A stretch of 64,000 nucleotides of DNA, from positions 19,924,230-19,988,229 of the forward strand of contig CM044317.1 in assembly GCA_024291935.2 (NCBI GenBank), in the 5' to 3' direction. Numbering within the stretch: the stretch's first letter is position 1; the number at the start of each line of letters is the position of its first letter. The position numbers and the translations under genes were made by a program. The notes under the pieces were generated by a model. That model was not told where the DNA came from and made no database searches. It saw nothing but the letters and a program-made list of their open reading frames with translations. This DNA comes from Okapia johnstoni (taxonomy: Eukaryota > Chordata > Mammalia > Artiodactyla > Giraffidae). Shown here one piece after another: positions 45,391 through 57,784 of the stretch.

Positions 45391-47375
45391 AACTGTGACG
45401 ATGATACCATGTTAGAACAGGAATAGAAATTTAGCTTTCTGTTTACGAGGTCAAGAATTTTCCTGCCTCAAGAAAACCCTTTTACTTGTTTGCTAGAATC
45501 AATGGTAAGACTTCTAGTTTCAAATACCCATGCCTTCAGATAATATGAACTATCAAAAAGACTTCTAGGACAGGTCCTTCCAGCCTAAATCTGATCTCTC
45601 TATTCTCTCTTGGCTGGTGTGTGTACATGTGTTCATTTATATTGGTATGAATCTTGAAAGATAGACAAATAAATTTTTCAAAAGGCAGGTAGGAATATAT
45701 AAAGAAAAAAAAGGACTGAATGAAATAGCACTATATAATAGCTGGGTTTAACTTCTAATGCTAGTAAATAAACTACATTTGAAATATCTGGAAACTTGCC
45801 AGATAAAAAATATTGAATATATGTTTAAGGTGTTTTTTTTTTTTTTCTTCCTTTTTTAAAGGTTAGATTGAGGCTTATGACAAAACATCCCAATAGAATG
45901 GGAAAAAAAATCAATCAACTGTATGAATGCTGTGTCTCAGGATTCAAAGCATCCAGCCACGGCTGAATGGCCAACTTTCACATTTTCTCCCTCCCCAAAC
46001 ATTTCACTCAACATTTGGAATTACGCAGATAGGACTGAAACATAATCAAATGAAATAAGAGACAACGTCCCTGAAAACATTTTGTGAATTGCAAACAACC
46101 ACAGAAATATAAGGTATTGTTTTTAAATAAATGATCCTCTTAACAGCATTAACTATAAATAGTAATAGAAGCCAGACAGCAGATTTATTGAGAGCTTTCA
46201 AATAGATTCTGTTCCTTTGTTGTGTCCTTACCTGCTGGCCCCATGAAATAGGGATGAGGAAGAAGCTGAAGACAAGACTGTGAGATTGTGAGGCTCTTCT
46301 TGCCTTAAGAACCCCTGAATTTCCTTAACAGCAACTGTGGGAATGTGTTTGCTCTGTGCTACATTTATTGAACAATTTTTGAGCACAGTGATTCAAAGCC
46401 TGAGGTTTGGAATCAAGCAGAACAGAACTTGTCTCTTATCAGAACTGCCACCTAGGGCAAGCTCTTCAACCCTTGAAACTTATCTCTTCACCTATAAAGA
46501 GTGAGGATCCAGAGTTATCATTTATTCTCTGTAGGGTGCTGTGTTTCTTCACACTAATGCTTACTCTTCAGCATTTAGGCAGTGCTCTACCAAGCCCTTA
46601 GCACCTTGGCAGCCCCCAGAATTCCAATAAGGATTACGTTGTTCTTAAAAACGGAGCCAATAACTCTATCCAAAACATTTGTCATCCCTTAAAATATAGC
46701 AAATCAAGCAATATATAATATGCAAGAGAAATATTCTTATTTTGTTTTTCATGTCAGTCTCTCTACCTCATCAGAGCAAACCACAACAGAGTAGGAGTAC
46801 AAATTCAAGTGAGCAAAACTATATGCCCAGTCCCTTGAACGTGCCCACCTACAAGACAGAAGACCTTCATGTCCTGGGGATTCTCTGTCACTGCAGATGA
46901 GCATCCCCTCTGCCAGCTGTCTGTTCCATCCCCTCATGCTCAGGATGTTGACCTCTCAGACAGACACCGCCAGGCTGTGCTCTTACCTCCTGCAGATTAA
47001 CTGCAGCTTGAAAACCATATCTCCTCCAACTTCAGTTACTCTCTGGATACCCTTGATGTGCTCTTGGTTCTTGCTTGACTTCTGAAGGTTTCTGGTGGGA
47101 AAGAAACTTCACTCTCGAGTCTGTCCTTCACAGCTCTCCCTCTCTGAGACGACTTTGTGTGACATAGGAACACTTAATGAGACAGTTGAAGGCATTTGCA
47201 TTTCAACACCTTCATCCATATCCCAGCTTTTGTAACACTAGTAAGTGAATACTCTCTTGGTAATTACATGACTAGGGGTGATGGGGCCCCTTCTATAGAA
47301 AGAAACTTTGCCATCTTGATCCGAAGCTAAGTTTTGCCATCAATTTAATGCCAGTGTTAAGATGATCGAAAGATA
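45391..47375. other. Mostly unique sequence, one MIR trace
   Basis: No gene is recognised. A degraded MIR-like piece lies near 46390-46510 (CTAGGGCAAGCTCTTCAACCC). T-runs lie near 45832. Confidence 0.4.
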
Positions 47376-47410
47376 AAGATAGATAGATAGGCAAGCAGAT
47401 GGATAGATGG
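47376..47410. repeat. Short (GATA)n
   Basis: AGATAGATAGATAGG followed by imperfect GATGGATAGATGG. Confidence 0.9.
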
Positions 47411-47479
47411 AGAAGCTGAGAGAATAGCTATAGACCTAGGTCTATTAGCTGTTCATATGTGCATATAGATCCTGAATAT

Positions 47480-47582
47480 CAGTTTAGTTCAGTTCAGTCG
47501 CTCAGTCATGTCCCACTTTTTGTGACCCAATGGACTGCAGCATGCCAAGCTTCCCTGTCCATCACCAACTCCCGGAGCCTAC
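47480..47582 (-). mobile_element. Very short BovB 3' fragment
   Basis: One hundred bp of inverted tail and terminal segment to CGGAGCCTAC. A perfect 10-bp duplication, TCCTGAATAT, lies at 47470-47479 and 47583-47592. Confidence 0.95.
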
Positions 47583-47592
47583 TCCTGAATAT

Positions 47593-48771
47593 AGTTATGG
47601 ATAAAGAAAGAGTTCTACTGGACTACCACCTGCCTCACCAGTCATGGGCTAGGTCAGGGTGAAGAAGGTTCCTGTGCAGAATAGAGGGCCATAAGGATAA
47701 CATGTAGGCACAGAAGCTTAATTTTTGTAGCCCAGGTAGTTCTCTAGACACACAAGAAACTGGTTTTACTGCTCAGAATGTTAAAACTTTGCTCTAATTG
47801 TAGGTAAACTTAGGAATGAGGATAAACTGGCCACATGCAGAGGGCAAATGAGTAATCATATAAAAGGTACATGGTGAGGAAACCACCCAAAGAATAATTG
47901 CCATAATAAAAATTTGCACCTAGCCAATACAGCCTGGTAATTTGCCTTTGGACTCTAAGGATATTTATATCTTGAGGACATTTTGGCCCAATGTAGGACA
48001 ACTTCAGCTCCAGGACACCTCATGTGATCAGTTATAAGGCCATGATTGAGGCTACATCAGAACTCCACATTTTCCTCTATTCCATTTGACTTTTGTATAA
48101 ACTAGAGCCAAACCCTATATATTCCATTTGGTTTTCGTGTATACCCATCTGTAATGCTCTATTCATACCTATCCATTCTTTACCTCTTTTCTTTAAGTGT
48201 GAAGACTGTCTCTGTTAAAACAAGGAACATCTAAATTTACCACTTAAAAAAAAAGAAAGCTTTCTATGGGTTTCATTATGGAGTTTTGGAATCAATGTTG
48301 ATTGTACTAGTTATCCTAATTAGTGAAACTGCTTTCATTTTATAGACTTGGACTTAGAGCCTCTTGAACTTGATATACACAACTGAGCAAAAGCATGCAC
48401 ATGTTTTGTTTTGTTTTGTTTTCATGTATTTTTTTCATTTTCATTAGGAAATGAGGGCACATTATAAGGACTAAATTTTTCTTTTGTAGTGATAATCCAC
48501 AATTAAAAATATTTTGAAAAATATCAAATATTGTTTTTGAAAATTTTTTGAATTTTGAAAAATATTTCCAGAGACTAAGACTTAATAATTTCTTAATTGG
48601 TATTCATGAATCTCTTGAAGTTAAGCTATTTCCTCTCCAAAGCCCAGAAGAAAATTTTTTATCCATGAAAGGACTATTGCCAGAATGCTGCAGCCAGTGT
48701 AAAATTAAGCTACCCAAGAAGACTAATTTCTTAATGATTACTACCTCTTATTATCTTATCTTATTATCTTA
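47593..48771. other. Unique sequence, no gene seen
   Basis: No repeat family is recognised. A TTTTGTTTTG tract lies near 48404. Confidence 0.4.
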
Positions 48772-48779
48772 GCCTAGAT

Positions 48780-48995
48780 GAAGGGTCAGCAAACTATTGT
48801 GCATAGACCAAATCCTGGCCAGTGCCTGTTGTTGCAAATTGGCAAAGAACCAGGCCCATTAATTTACAGATCGTCTGTGGCTACTTTCAAGCCACAGTGA
48901 CAGAGTTGAGTACTTTCAACAGAGACCACTTTAGGCCCACAAAGCCTAAAATATTTACCATCTGGTCCCATGCAGAACAGATTTGCCAGCCACTG
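48780..48995 (-). mobile_element. hAT-type (MER1 group) DNA transposon
   Basis: A 216-bp non-autonomous hAT-Charlie-type element. The ends GGTCAGCAAACTA and, inverted, CAGTGGCTGGCAAA are its terminal repeats. A perfect 8-bp target duplication, GCCTAGAT (48772-48779, 48996-49003), is the hAT hallmark. Internal text CACAAAGCCTAAAATATTTAC is typical. No transposase is present. Confidence 0.9.
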
Positions 48996-49399
48996 GCCTA
49001 GATTTTTGTATTACTTCCTTATCTCAGGAGAAAGCATGGACCTTTGAGAATAAAACTCAAAATATGTACTTTTTTAAATGCCAGAGTCAATTAAGTTGAG
49101 ATAGAGAGCTATCAGAAACATCTAGACAGAACAAAGAGTACACACAGCAATGGGCACTGCTCATGTGGAGAGTAAGCAAACCTAGTAGTCATTCTTGATC
49201 CAGAAGGATGTTGATTCCTTTGCAGATAAAAAAGTACTATTAGATAGAAGTATTTACAAAGGGTATGGTTTTCTTCTAACTTCTTAAATAATACAGTACA
49301 ATAAATATGACCATTAAAACCAATGTACATGCCTCAACTGGATCTTGGATTTAAAGATAAAACATAAAGGATATTATTGTGATTACTGTGGAAATATTA

Positions 49400-49695
49400 A
49401 TATGTGCAATGAATTAGACAACATAAAATCAATGTTACATTTACCAAGTTGATAACTGTACTGTAGTTTTATAGGAGAACGTCCTTGTTCGTAGAGGACT
49501 GAAGGTTCATAATTATCTGCAACTTAGATTAAAATGGAACATTAAGAAATCAGAGAGAAATTGAAAGAGGAAAAGCAAATGTGGCAAAATGTTAACAATT
49601 GGCGAATATGCTTAAATGACATGTGGGTATCGAATGTACTATTCTCGCAAATTTTCTGTAGGTTTGACAATTTTCAAAATAGACTGTCAGAGAAA
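49400..49695 (+). mobile_element. Old L1-like 3' end
   Basis: GATAACTGTACTGTAGTTTTAT, GTCCTTGTTCGTAG, AAAATGTTAACAATTGG and TTTTCTGTAGGTTTGACAATT follow the 3' end of an ancient L1-type element. Confidence 0.6.
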
Positions 49696-49699
49696 AAGC

Positions 49700-52220
49700 T
49701 TTTAAAAATAGATATTGAAAGTTTTTTTTCCTCCCATACTTGGGGAAAGAATGGAAAAAAGAAAATCCCATTCTTTTTACTGAGAAGTTAAATTTGTTAT
49801 TAGCAAGTTTATTTAGATATGCACATAAGATTATATTTCCTTCTCTTTTTACCAAGTTTTATCTCAGACCTCATTGTACCCTTAAATTCTTCATTTGATT
49901 TCCTACACACAAGAAAAACTATGTTAAATATTTTCTCCAGGAAAACATTATATATATTACACATGAGTATACCTAAAACACACATTATAACCATATCCCT
50001 CAAAGAAAGATTTGCTCCAGTTAAACCAATCACTGTTTTAAAATCTTTTGAGGAATTTGTCATGTTATGACACAAAGAGAAGATAAACAAACTAGATCCA
50101 AAGGGATCTCCAACACATGTCCCTAGTCACTTCTCAGAAATACGGTAGTGTGTAACCTTGCAAGATTGACACACTCACAGATGACAGTAGACAATCATCA
50201 AGGGGAAAACAACTACGTCTGGCATCATAATTTATGCTGCTGCCAACTGCTGACAGATATTCCACATGGGGTTTGGCTATGTGGTTTCAATATGAATTTT
50301 GAATTGTATTTCAGAGTCTACATCTCTGAGAAATGGAGGAGTAGCTTTCCCAGTGTCCTTCATAGCAATTCCTGAATGTTACTGTGTCTGCCTGCAAAGA
50401 GAAATATGACCAGCAGCCTCTTGGATAACAATCATCTTGTTAGAGAAAGGGGCCACTGCCCAAGTAGCTCAGACCTCACTAGAGTTGTTAAACATAACAA
50501 AACAGGACAGGTCTCTGATTTCCAAACCCACAAATAATATAAAAAATTAGGCACCTCTGTCTAGGTTCTTAATTTGAATTCGGTTCTTCTGTGCAGAAGA
50601 CATTTTACTTAACTGAACTGGAGACTGGATCTTCCTATACTCTAGTTTTAACTTTCACTTTTCAAAAAAATTCCAAGGCTTTTCAGTAGACACTACTTTT
50701 CCTTAGAGTCAACAGTTAGGGCAGAGGTACACCACAGCATCAGGCAGGTGGCCAGGAGAAAACGTCAGTGGGCCAAAGAGAAGAACAAGGGCAGAAAAGC
50801 TTCACATGGAAGTGAGTGTGCAGCAAAAGCTCTATATGTATCCAATGAGGCTAAAATTGATAGGCTGCTTACATATATCAAATGAGTCAATATATCAGAA
50901 TGACAAATTCTGCCCTGTCCCAGTGTTTGGTTGCAACATGGGCAAATGGGCTGACAGAGTTGTGACATTAAACTATTATAAGAATACATAACACCAAGGA
51001 CGCTGTGTTACTTGCACAGCTCCTGTTCATGTTCCAAATGTGAAACAAGCATTAATCCTAATAATCCATTATGATGAGGGGGTCAACAATGTGTATCTTT
51101 TCTGGGTTAAAATACTGAGTGCATCTCAAGGAAAGTTTACTTATTTTCTAAGACAAAGTAAGTAATTCTTTATCTTAAATATGTAGTTTGTGGGGTTTCT
51201 TTATCTCCCGAAATTATCTAGCAAAGATCTAAGTGCTTATTGTATTTATGGAGGTAGACAGGATAATGATAAAAGATGCCATCTAAACTCCTTCTTATTT
51301 ACCAGTTACACTGTGGGAAAAATAAACAAAATATTATTTTTTTGGCGGTGGGGGGCAGAGCTGGTTCAAATAAGCCAAAAGATATTGTGGCTTCTACAAA
51401 GTCAACATATATGTCTGAATAGTAGGATATTGTTATTTTAAAGTAAAAAAGAAGACTCGGTAAATCAGGTCATGGGCACTAATTAGGAGAGAAGCATAGA
51501 ATACATCATTTAAGTTTTCTCCCCTATTTCTTCAGCCATAATGTCTAAGATCAAAATAATCCATATGTTTTCCACACCCTACCCCTTTTTACGAGCTTCT
51601 GAATAGTAGATACTGTTTATGACTTATAAGGAAAAAAATGAGGTTAGAAAATTAGTCCTAAAGCCTTGGAAAGCAAAAGAGATAAGATATAAGTTAAGCC
51701 ATTATTTATTTATCTAAAATGAATCCTTGGGAACAATTACCACTTCATTTAAAGAAATAAATATGAAACTGTGAAACTTGCATCAGAAGCCATCTACACC
51801 TGATGGCCAACTTCATCAGCATCCAATGAAATCCAATGAAAGAATATACAGACTCAAGTATCCTGGGAATAGCTTACAGTGGATAAATCTCTACCTCGAT
51901 CTAATTGTTCTTGTAATTAGACAGGAAATGAGAACTAATAAAAAAGAAGGCAAAACTCCAGTGGTGGGCTGACTGGCTGGCTCACTTAACAGAATTAGTC
52001 TATATTTTGTTTAAAACTGGAGCTCATGACAAAGTTTCAATTTTGGTGATATACCACCTAAATAGCATTGACCACAGAACTCACCCCATCCACAGTATTC
52101 ACACGCCATTCATAAGGCCCTATCCTATCTACCTTGGAGCCTGTACACAGTAAGCATTTGGGTAATAGTGAAATTATGGAAGGTAAGAGGGATGGTATGA
52201 AGATGTGAGTATGTGAATAT
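49700..52220. other. 2.5 kb unique sequence, no gene seen
   Basis: No repeat family, exon or RNA gene is recognised. Overlapping frames on both strands at 49592-50090 look like chance in AT-rich DNA. ATCCAATGAA occurs twice in tandem near 51820-51840. Confidence 0.4.
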
Positions 52221-52229
52221 ATGAGTGAA

Positions 52230-52431
52230 AGTGTTAGTTGCTCAGTCGTGTCCTACTCTTTGCGACCCCATGGACTGTAGCCCGCCAGGCTCCTCCGTTC
52301 GTGGGATTCTCCAGGCAAGAATACTGGAGTGGGTAGCCATTTCCTACTCTAAGGGAACTTCTCCAGGGATCAAACCTGGTCTCCTGCATTGCAGGCAGAT
52401 TCTTTATCATCTGAACTACCAGGGAAGTGAA
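52230..52431 (-). mobile_element. Bov-tA SINE (inverted)
   Basis: Inverted tail GTGTTAGTTGCTCAGTCG, body with TCCTACTCTAAGGGAAC, and inverted head to CTACCAGGGAAG. TGAGTGAA (52222-52229) and AGAGTGAA (52431-52438) are a short duplication. Confidence 0.9.
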
Positions 52432-52439
52432 GAGTGAAT

Positions 52440-52895
52440 AAAGAAATAAATGTTGAATTGATATGAAATAGGCTGAGAAAAATTATTCACATTACCAAAT
52501 ATCAGAGCTTCATTATAAGAATCTGTTCAGGGAGATTAATTGCTCATAGTATATAAAAAATACATATATTGTGTCTAGATGTTAGAAAAACAAAGCTTAT
52601 CAAGCTGTGTCTATCACTGCTATCAGTTCAGAAAGTGCCACAAGCAAAGTTGAATGAGAATTTTCACAAACTTTCATCATGAAAGATTTGGTTTGCTTGA
52701 CTACCTTGTCTCACCAGGTCAGATCACTCCCCTTGGCTTCTGAAGGAGACTATCGGCACCAGGCTCAGTATAGGGTGAGGAGGATGGGGAACGGATGAGA
52801 GAATAACTAGCCACCCTTCTCAAGCATTCCTGTTCATTTCAGGTTTTTGTTTTTAGATTTTGTTTGCTTGTTTGCTTATTTGTTTTACAGAGCCT
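52440..52895. other. Unique sequence, no gene seen
   Basis: No repeat family is recognised. An A/C-rich (minus-strand) tract at 52848-52890 follows the candidate frame described next. Confidence 0.4.
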
Positions 52896-53169
52896 TTAGT
52901 TCTTTGGGTGGCCTGTCTTCTCATCAAATGTGTTACTTTTATGTTTTTGTCCAAAATGTTTTGTAACAGTCTTCCATAATATTTCTGTAGCAATTTGCAT
53001 TTCTTCCCCTGAGAGTTGTCTGATTTCTTTTTCTGTGCTTGGTGTTTGAGTCTCTTTTGTTTTATTGTCAAAGAAAGAAATTGCACAATCTGGTAAGCCT
53101 CTTAAGAAAAGCCACAGAAGCACCAGCAATCTATTTTGGGGAACATATGGGTAATTGAACAGGGTTTCC
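52896..53169 (-). CDS. Candidate terminal coding exon or gene relic, unidentified
   Basis: A minus-strand frame of 91 codons runs from just after an acceptor-like CTAATTCTATAG (AG at 53170-53171), preceded by a pyrimidine-rich stretch, to a stop at 52896-52898. The first third is hydrophobic (RLLVLLWLFLRGL at about residues 13-25). The rest is charged and helix-like, with EKEIRQLSGEEMQIATEILW at about 47-66 and a basic end. It matches no repeat I know, unlike nearly all other frames here. No AATAAA is obvious downstream. It could be a last exon, a decayed retrocopy or chance. Confidence 0.28.
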
Positions 53170-53319
53170 TATAGAATTAGGAGTAGCACTGAGGAGACTG
53201 AGGAACCCATACCTGAAGCTGCTACCTAGTTCCTACCTAGCCTTGATTGATGACTTAACCTGCCAGAACTCCTTTCCCTTCCCTCTAAATGGTTGGCGAG
53301 GGGGAGAAAGAAGAAGGGT

Positions 53320-53420
53320 GAAGAATGGGTGGCAGCTTAGTTTCCTATCTTCCTCAATTTTAGGGACTGCTGTGAAGATTAAATAAAATGTGAAAAGATT
53401 TTAAAACAGGAAAGGAGGGC
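53320..53420 (-). mobile_element. Possible MIR fragment
   Basis: TTAGTTTCCTATCTTCCTCAA, then CTGTGAAGATTAAATAAAATG, recalls the reverse-strand MIR 3' half. It is weak. Confidence 0.4.
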
Positions 53421-54079
53421 CTTACTGGCTAATTGGGATTGCTTTAAGTTGTCAGACCTTACTAGTTGCCTGTCATATTCTCCCTAATTATGGTACCTAC
53501 TCATTCTTTTGATTCTTGACCTATACAAAAAGCTGAAATGGTCCCCAAATTCACACAGTGTCATGCAGAAGGTCTGTAGCTTTTGAACTGTTCTAGGTTC
53601 TTATTTGGGAGCATGAATGGGACTGGGGAGAAAGGTGATCTAAGATGGGGCACTCCCAGTAGCTCTTGATTGAGAGTGGTAAGCAGAAATTGGCCTGGAT
53701 GTTTAGGGGGTAACTTTGTTGGTAATAGGATCTTCCTTCAAGGATGCTCTTCACCTAGGCAGGACCAAGAGAGTTCTTTCCTCTCAGGTACAAGTGGTTA
53801 AGAATCTTAGTTTATAAATGCCCAGCCATGGAAAAATTATTCTGAGACAGAGATGACTATGGAGAGAAGTCAGTGGGAGAGGCTGAGAAGAGTGTCCTAA
53901 GACTAGCATCGTCCCTGTTCTTTTTATTTTAGTTTCAAGATTTTTTTTTAACTTAAGCTAGTTTGAATTGGGTTTCGCTCATTTGCAACCAAGAAGGCTG
54001 GTTGATAAGACAACATTTGAGTTTGCAACACTTCAGAATAAGAGTGTTTACTGACCCCTCTCCTGCTCTCCCACCCCCA
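53421..54079. other. Unique sequence, no gene seen
   Basis: No repeat family or exon is recognised. Confidence 0.4.
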
Positions 54080-54835
54080 GATGCAATCCATCGGCGAATT
54101 CCACTGGCTTCTGCAGCAGCTATCCAGGAACTCACCACTTCTCACCTCTTCAAGAACTACAGGGTTTTCAGTCACCATCACCTTTCCTCTGGATTCTTGC
54201 CTTCTATCAGGTCTCCTGTTCCCATGCTTTCTCTGCCATACTCGTCTCACAATGGCCAGAGTGATCCTTTGAAAATAATTATTTCTCCAACTAAAATACT
54301 TCAATGACTTTTCACCTCACCCCCAAAAAAAATCAAAAATCCTTATCACGGCCTCTAAGACCCTCCGTGACTTAGCCCCTTCTGCCCCCTCTGACCTCAT
54401 CTCTGTTACTCTGTCCCTTGCCCACTGCACTGTACCCATACTGGCCTCTTGGATGTTCCCTGAACACGCCAAACACCCTCCCAGTTTAGGGCCTGCACTA
54501 CCTCTGCCAGGAAAGTTCTTCTCCCAGCTAGCGCGTGCCACTCCCCACTTTTCACTCAGGTTCTGCGCAAACGTTAGCAGAGAGACATTCACTGCCCACC
54601 TCAACTATAACAGCATTCTTCCAACAGTGCCAGCCCCATTTCAATCTCTATCCTCCTTACTCTACTTCATTTTTTATAGCACTTGGCACTATCGATTATA
54701 TTAAACACATACGTTATATTTTCTTTCTTCCACTGAATATTTCCTGAGGACTGGGACCTTAGCCATTTTGCTCTCTGCCATCAGCACCTAGAACAGCTCC
54801 TGACATTCAGGAGGACTCTGGATATGAGTTGCATA
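54080..54835 (+). mobile_element. L2 LINE 3' end, 0.75 kb
   Basis: CACTGGCTTCTGCAGCAGC, GGCCAGAGTGATCCTTTGAA, CCTCTAAGACCCTCCGTGAC, GAACACGCCAAACACC, TTTTTATAGCACTTGGCAC and GCACCTAGAACAGCTCCTGAC follow the L2 3' end in order. Frames of 60-118 aa on both strands are accidents of this fossil. Confidence 0.8.
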
Positions 54836-55089
54836 ATGATACACACAGGGCTGAGCAAATCCTGTGCTCACTCCAGACAGAAATCAAACCATAGGTAACT
54901 GGCCGGTGAAAGCAAGTAGGTGCAGTCAGAACTTCATCAGTTACTGTACTGAATCTCTGCGAGGAGCCTTAGGAAACAAACTACTATGTAGACAGAATGA
55001 AGGATGCTGGTCTCAGGGCTCACTCCTCTCAGTCTCTTCCAGGAGGACATTGGACAGTAAGTCATCCAGCCTCCCCAGGTGACAATAAT

Positions 55090-55560
55090 AACAACCATAA
55101 CCCAAGATCACCTACTTTATGCCCACTGTTTTAAGTGCTGTGCTTTTGTTAGCTATTTTTTTTTAAGGACCATGATTTTTTCATTTTTATTAAGGTACAG
55201 TTGCTTTTAAATTGTGTAAGTTTCAGGTTTATATCAAAGTGATTCAGTGTATTTATTATTTTTAAGATTCTTTTCCAAGTTGGTTGTATTCTTTTTTTTT
55301 TTGGCTGTGTCATGCAGCATGTGAGATCTTAGTTCCCTGACCAGGGATTGAAACTCTTTCCCCTGCATCACTGCACTAGAAGCTCGGAGTCTTAACCACT
55401 GGACCGCCAAGGAAGTCCTTTGTTAACTTCTTTTAATGACCACAGTGACACTGTGAGGAAGGCCCTGTTATTACACTCATGTAAGATTAGGAAGTTTTGT
55501 CACAAGCAGTCTGAATAACTTGCCTAAAGTCACAGAACTATTTATTTGCAAGCTAACCCA
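55090..55560 (+). mobile_element. MIR SINE, split by a SINE/L1 insertion
   Basis: CCTACTTTATGCCCACTGTTT before the insertion, and GACACTGTGAGGAAGGCCC and GAATAACTTGCCTAAAGTCACAG after it, follow MIR in order. Confidence 0.75.
55155..55418 (-). mobile_element. CHR-2-type SINE joined to an L1 3' tail
   Basis: Read on the minus strand, an inverted CHR-2-type SINE (55292-55418) ends in A10. It is followed by the L1 terminal text GGAAAAGAATCTTAAAA, GAATCACTTTGATATAAAC and an A9 tail (55156-55164). TTTGTTAGCT (55145-55154) and TTTGTTAACT (55419-55428) flank the whole block, one mismatch in 10. This suggests one insertion of a chimeric transcript. Confidence 0.75.
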
Positions 55561-56221
55561 AGATGGTTTGAACCATCACATGCTGGTGCACAAATGGAGA
55601 TTAACCACACTGCCACTGGACTGTACCTTGACTTATAGTTTGAAACGTAGTCCTCATTGTCTTGTAGTACACACACACACACACATACACACACACACTA
55701 TGTAAAAAAAGTAAAAGCTTCACAAAACAGTGCTTGCCCACTAATTATGGGCACTATCTACTATATGACCAGTGATACAAAAAATAAAACAAAGGGCCCT
55801 GTTTGAAGTCCTCTCTAGTTCCCATCACACCCACCTCCACCCCTAATTTTACTTTTAAACAGATTCTAGGGGTGAATTACACTTAAATCCCCACTGGCTC
55901 AGTGAAGGGACCTTATTAGACAGTTCACTCTATAAGGAAAAGGACACATCCAGAAGAACCCACCTACAGAGAGGAGAAAATAGGACGAGAAGGAAATAGT
56001 AAATTCTCCTATCACACAATGCTGGCTAAGTCTAGCCCCATCCTGCCTACTGGAGAATTTCTACAGAACAAGAGGTAAAACAGTGTTGTACAAATAAAAA
56101 GGTTGCTTCAATTGAGGCTTAGTAGCATTCCTCTATGTCTGAGGAATGTTAGCTCAGGTTCCTTTCTGCTGCTCAGAGGGCAGTGCTTATACACTGAGGG
56201 ACCTGCTGGGAGAGGACAGGA
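55561..56221. other. Unique sequence with a short (AC)n
   Basis: An AC tract interrupted by AT lies at 55671-55699. No gene is seen. Confidence 0.45.
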
Positions 56222-56434
56222 CATGCGTGTGCTCAGTCCTCAGTCGTGTCCGACTCTTGACCGTGGACTGTAGCCCACTAGGCTCCTCTGTCCCTAGGAT
56301 TTCCCAGGCAAGAATACTGGAGTGGGTTGCCATTTCCTTCTCCAGGGGCTCTTCCCTCTCCAGGGATCAAACCTGCATCTCCTCCGTCTCCTACGTTGGC
56401 AGGCGAATTCTTTACTACTGAGCCACCTGGGAAG
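56222..56434 (-). mobile_element. Bov-tA SINE (inverted)
   Basis: Inverted tail TGTGCTCAGTCCTCAGTCG, body with a gap in the CTCTTTGCGACC motif, and inverted head to CCACCTGGGAAG. The target duplication is unclear. Confidence 0.9.
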
Positions 56435-56439
56435 TGGTC

Positions 56440-57285
56440 AGGTATTCTTTTTTTTAACTTCATTTATCAAATTGAGATTTTATTCTGTACCTCTTAGCAT
56501 TATTGTTAGATCTTTGAGATATTTTAATTAATTGCCTTTTTCTCTCTCATATTTATGCCTTAAAACAGTTTATAGGTGAATACTTTCAAAATAGCTAAAT
56601 AAATGATTAACCTCTGAATAGAATGATTATCAGTTTTTATAAAACAACTCCAGGTTTTCACTTGTACAGTCACTGTGTTACCCAAGATAGCTTTAAAGTT
56701 CTTTTCTAGATATTCTAGAATACACAGTATACTTTAATTGAATGGCAGCTGTTGGTAAAAATGTTGGGATACATTAGTAGGCTTTATAATTAACTCATCA
56801 ACCTAAACCTTAGTTCAAAGAATCAATGATGGAGAAATCTACTAGGAAAAGTTTTATCTAGTTGTAGTTATGGCTAGTTGTGTTCATGGTTTTTGACCCA
56901 TTTTCAATGGATTGTTCCAAACATGGCACAAAGTCTTCAAAAACCTCAAATCCTGATTCTAGGTACTATGTAAAATGTCTTGTGTTGCTTCTGCTCCTTT
57001 ATTTTCCCTAATATTTCACCACTCACTTTTAAATTCCCAGGTCTCCTCTTAGAAAACCAGTCCAGGCTGATCCCCAACTCCCAGTTACAAATCCCCCAAG
57101 AACCTAGTCCTAAATTTAATTTGCAATTTCCTCTAATATGCAAAGACATGGAGAGAGCTTTTTTTTTTTTCCTTGGAAGCTCTAGAATTAGCTCTTAAAT
57201 TATTTCTCCTTCCAAAATAGCACTTAGGGTGCACAGTAAAAACTTTAACCATCTTAGTGGCATTGCACTGAGTAAAAGTGTGTGG
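56440..57285. other. Unique AT-rich sequence
   Basis: No repeat family or exon is recognised. Confidence 0.4.
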
Positions 57286-57289
57286 TCTT

Positions 57290-57480
57290 GGAAATAATAA
57301 AACTCAGAAGGTCACAGTTCATATCTCAGATCTACTACTTATGAGCCATGTGAACTCTGGCCAGTTCTTAGGTTGTGGTGAGCCTCTGATTTCTCATCTA
57401 GAAAACGGAAGGTGGTAATACCTCCTTCCCTGCTGTGGCTGGTATCAGCAATATCACAGGGAAAGCACTTCACACATGTT
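57290..57480 (-). mobile_element. MIR SINE fragment
   Basis: TCTACTACTTATGAGCCATG, TCTGATTTCTCATCTAGAAAA and GGTAATACCTCC match reverse-strand MIR. Confidence 0.65.
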
Positions 57481-57564
57481 ATCAGTTAGATGACAGAGTG
57501 CAAGGTAGCCTGGTACTAAGAGGACAGGTGGGTTTTAAAGCAGGTCCAAAACTAATGCTAGTGG

Positions 57565-57784
57565 CATGCATACTAAGTCGCTTTAGTTGTGTCTGACTCT
57601 TGGCAACCATATGGACTGCAGCCCACCAGGCTCCTCTGTCTATGGGGTTCTCCACGCAAGGATATTGGACTGGGTTGCCATGCCTTTCTCCAGGGGATCT
57701 TCCTGACCCAGGGATCAAAGCCGTGTCTCCTGTGTCTCCTGCATTGCAGGTGGATTCTTTATCCACTGAGCCACCTGGGAAGCC
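57565..57784 (-). mobile_element. Bov-tA SINE (inverted)
   Basis: A complete inverted copy with a duplicated GTGTCTCCT in the head. AATGCTAGTGG (57554-57564) and AATACTGGTGG (57785-57795) flank it, two mismatches in 11. A MIR-like piece continues on the right (to about 57950). Confidence 0.93.

Noticed and set aside
53948..54604. Several frames of 61-118 aa on both strands
   Set aside because: The nucleotide order matches an L2 3' end. L2 text often leaves open frames by chance.
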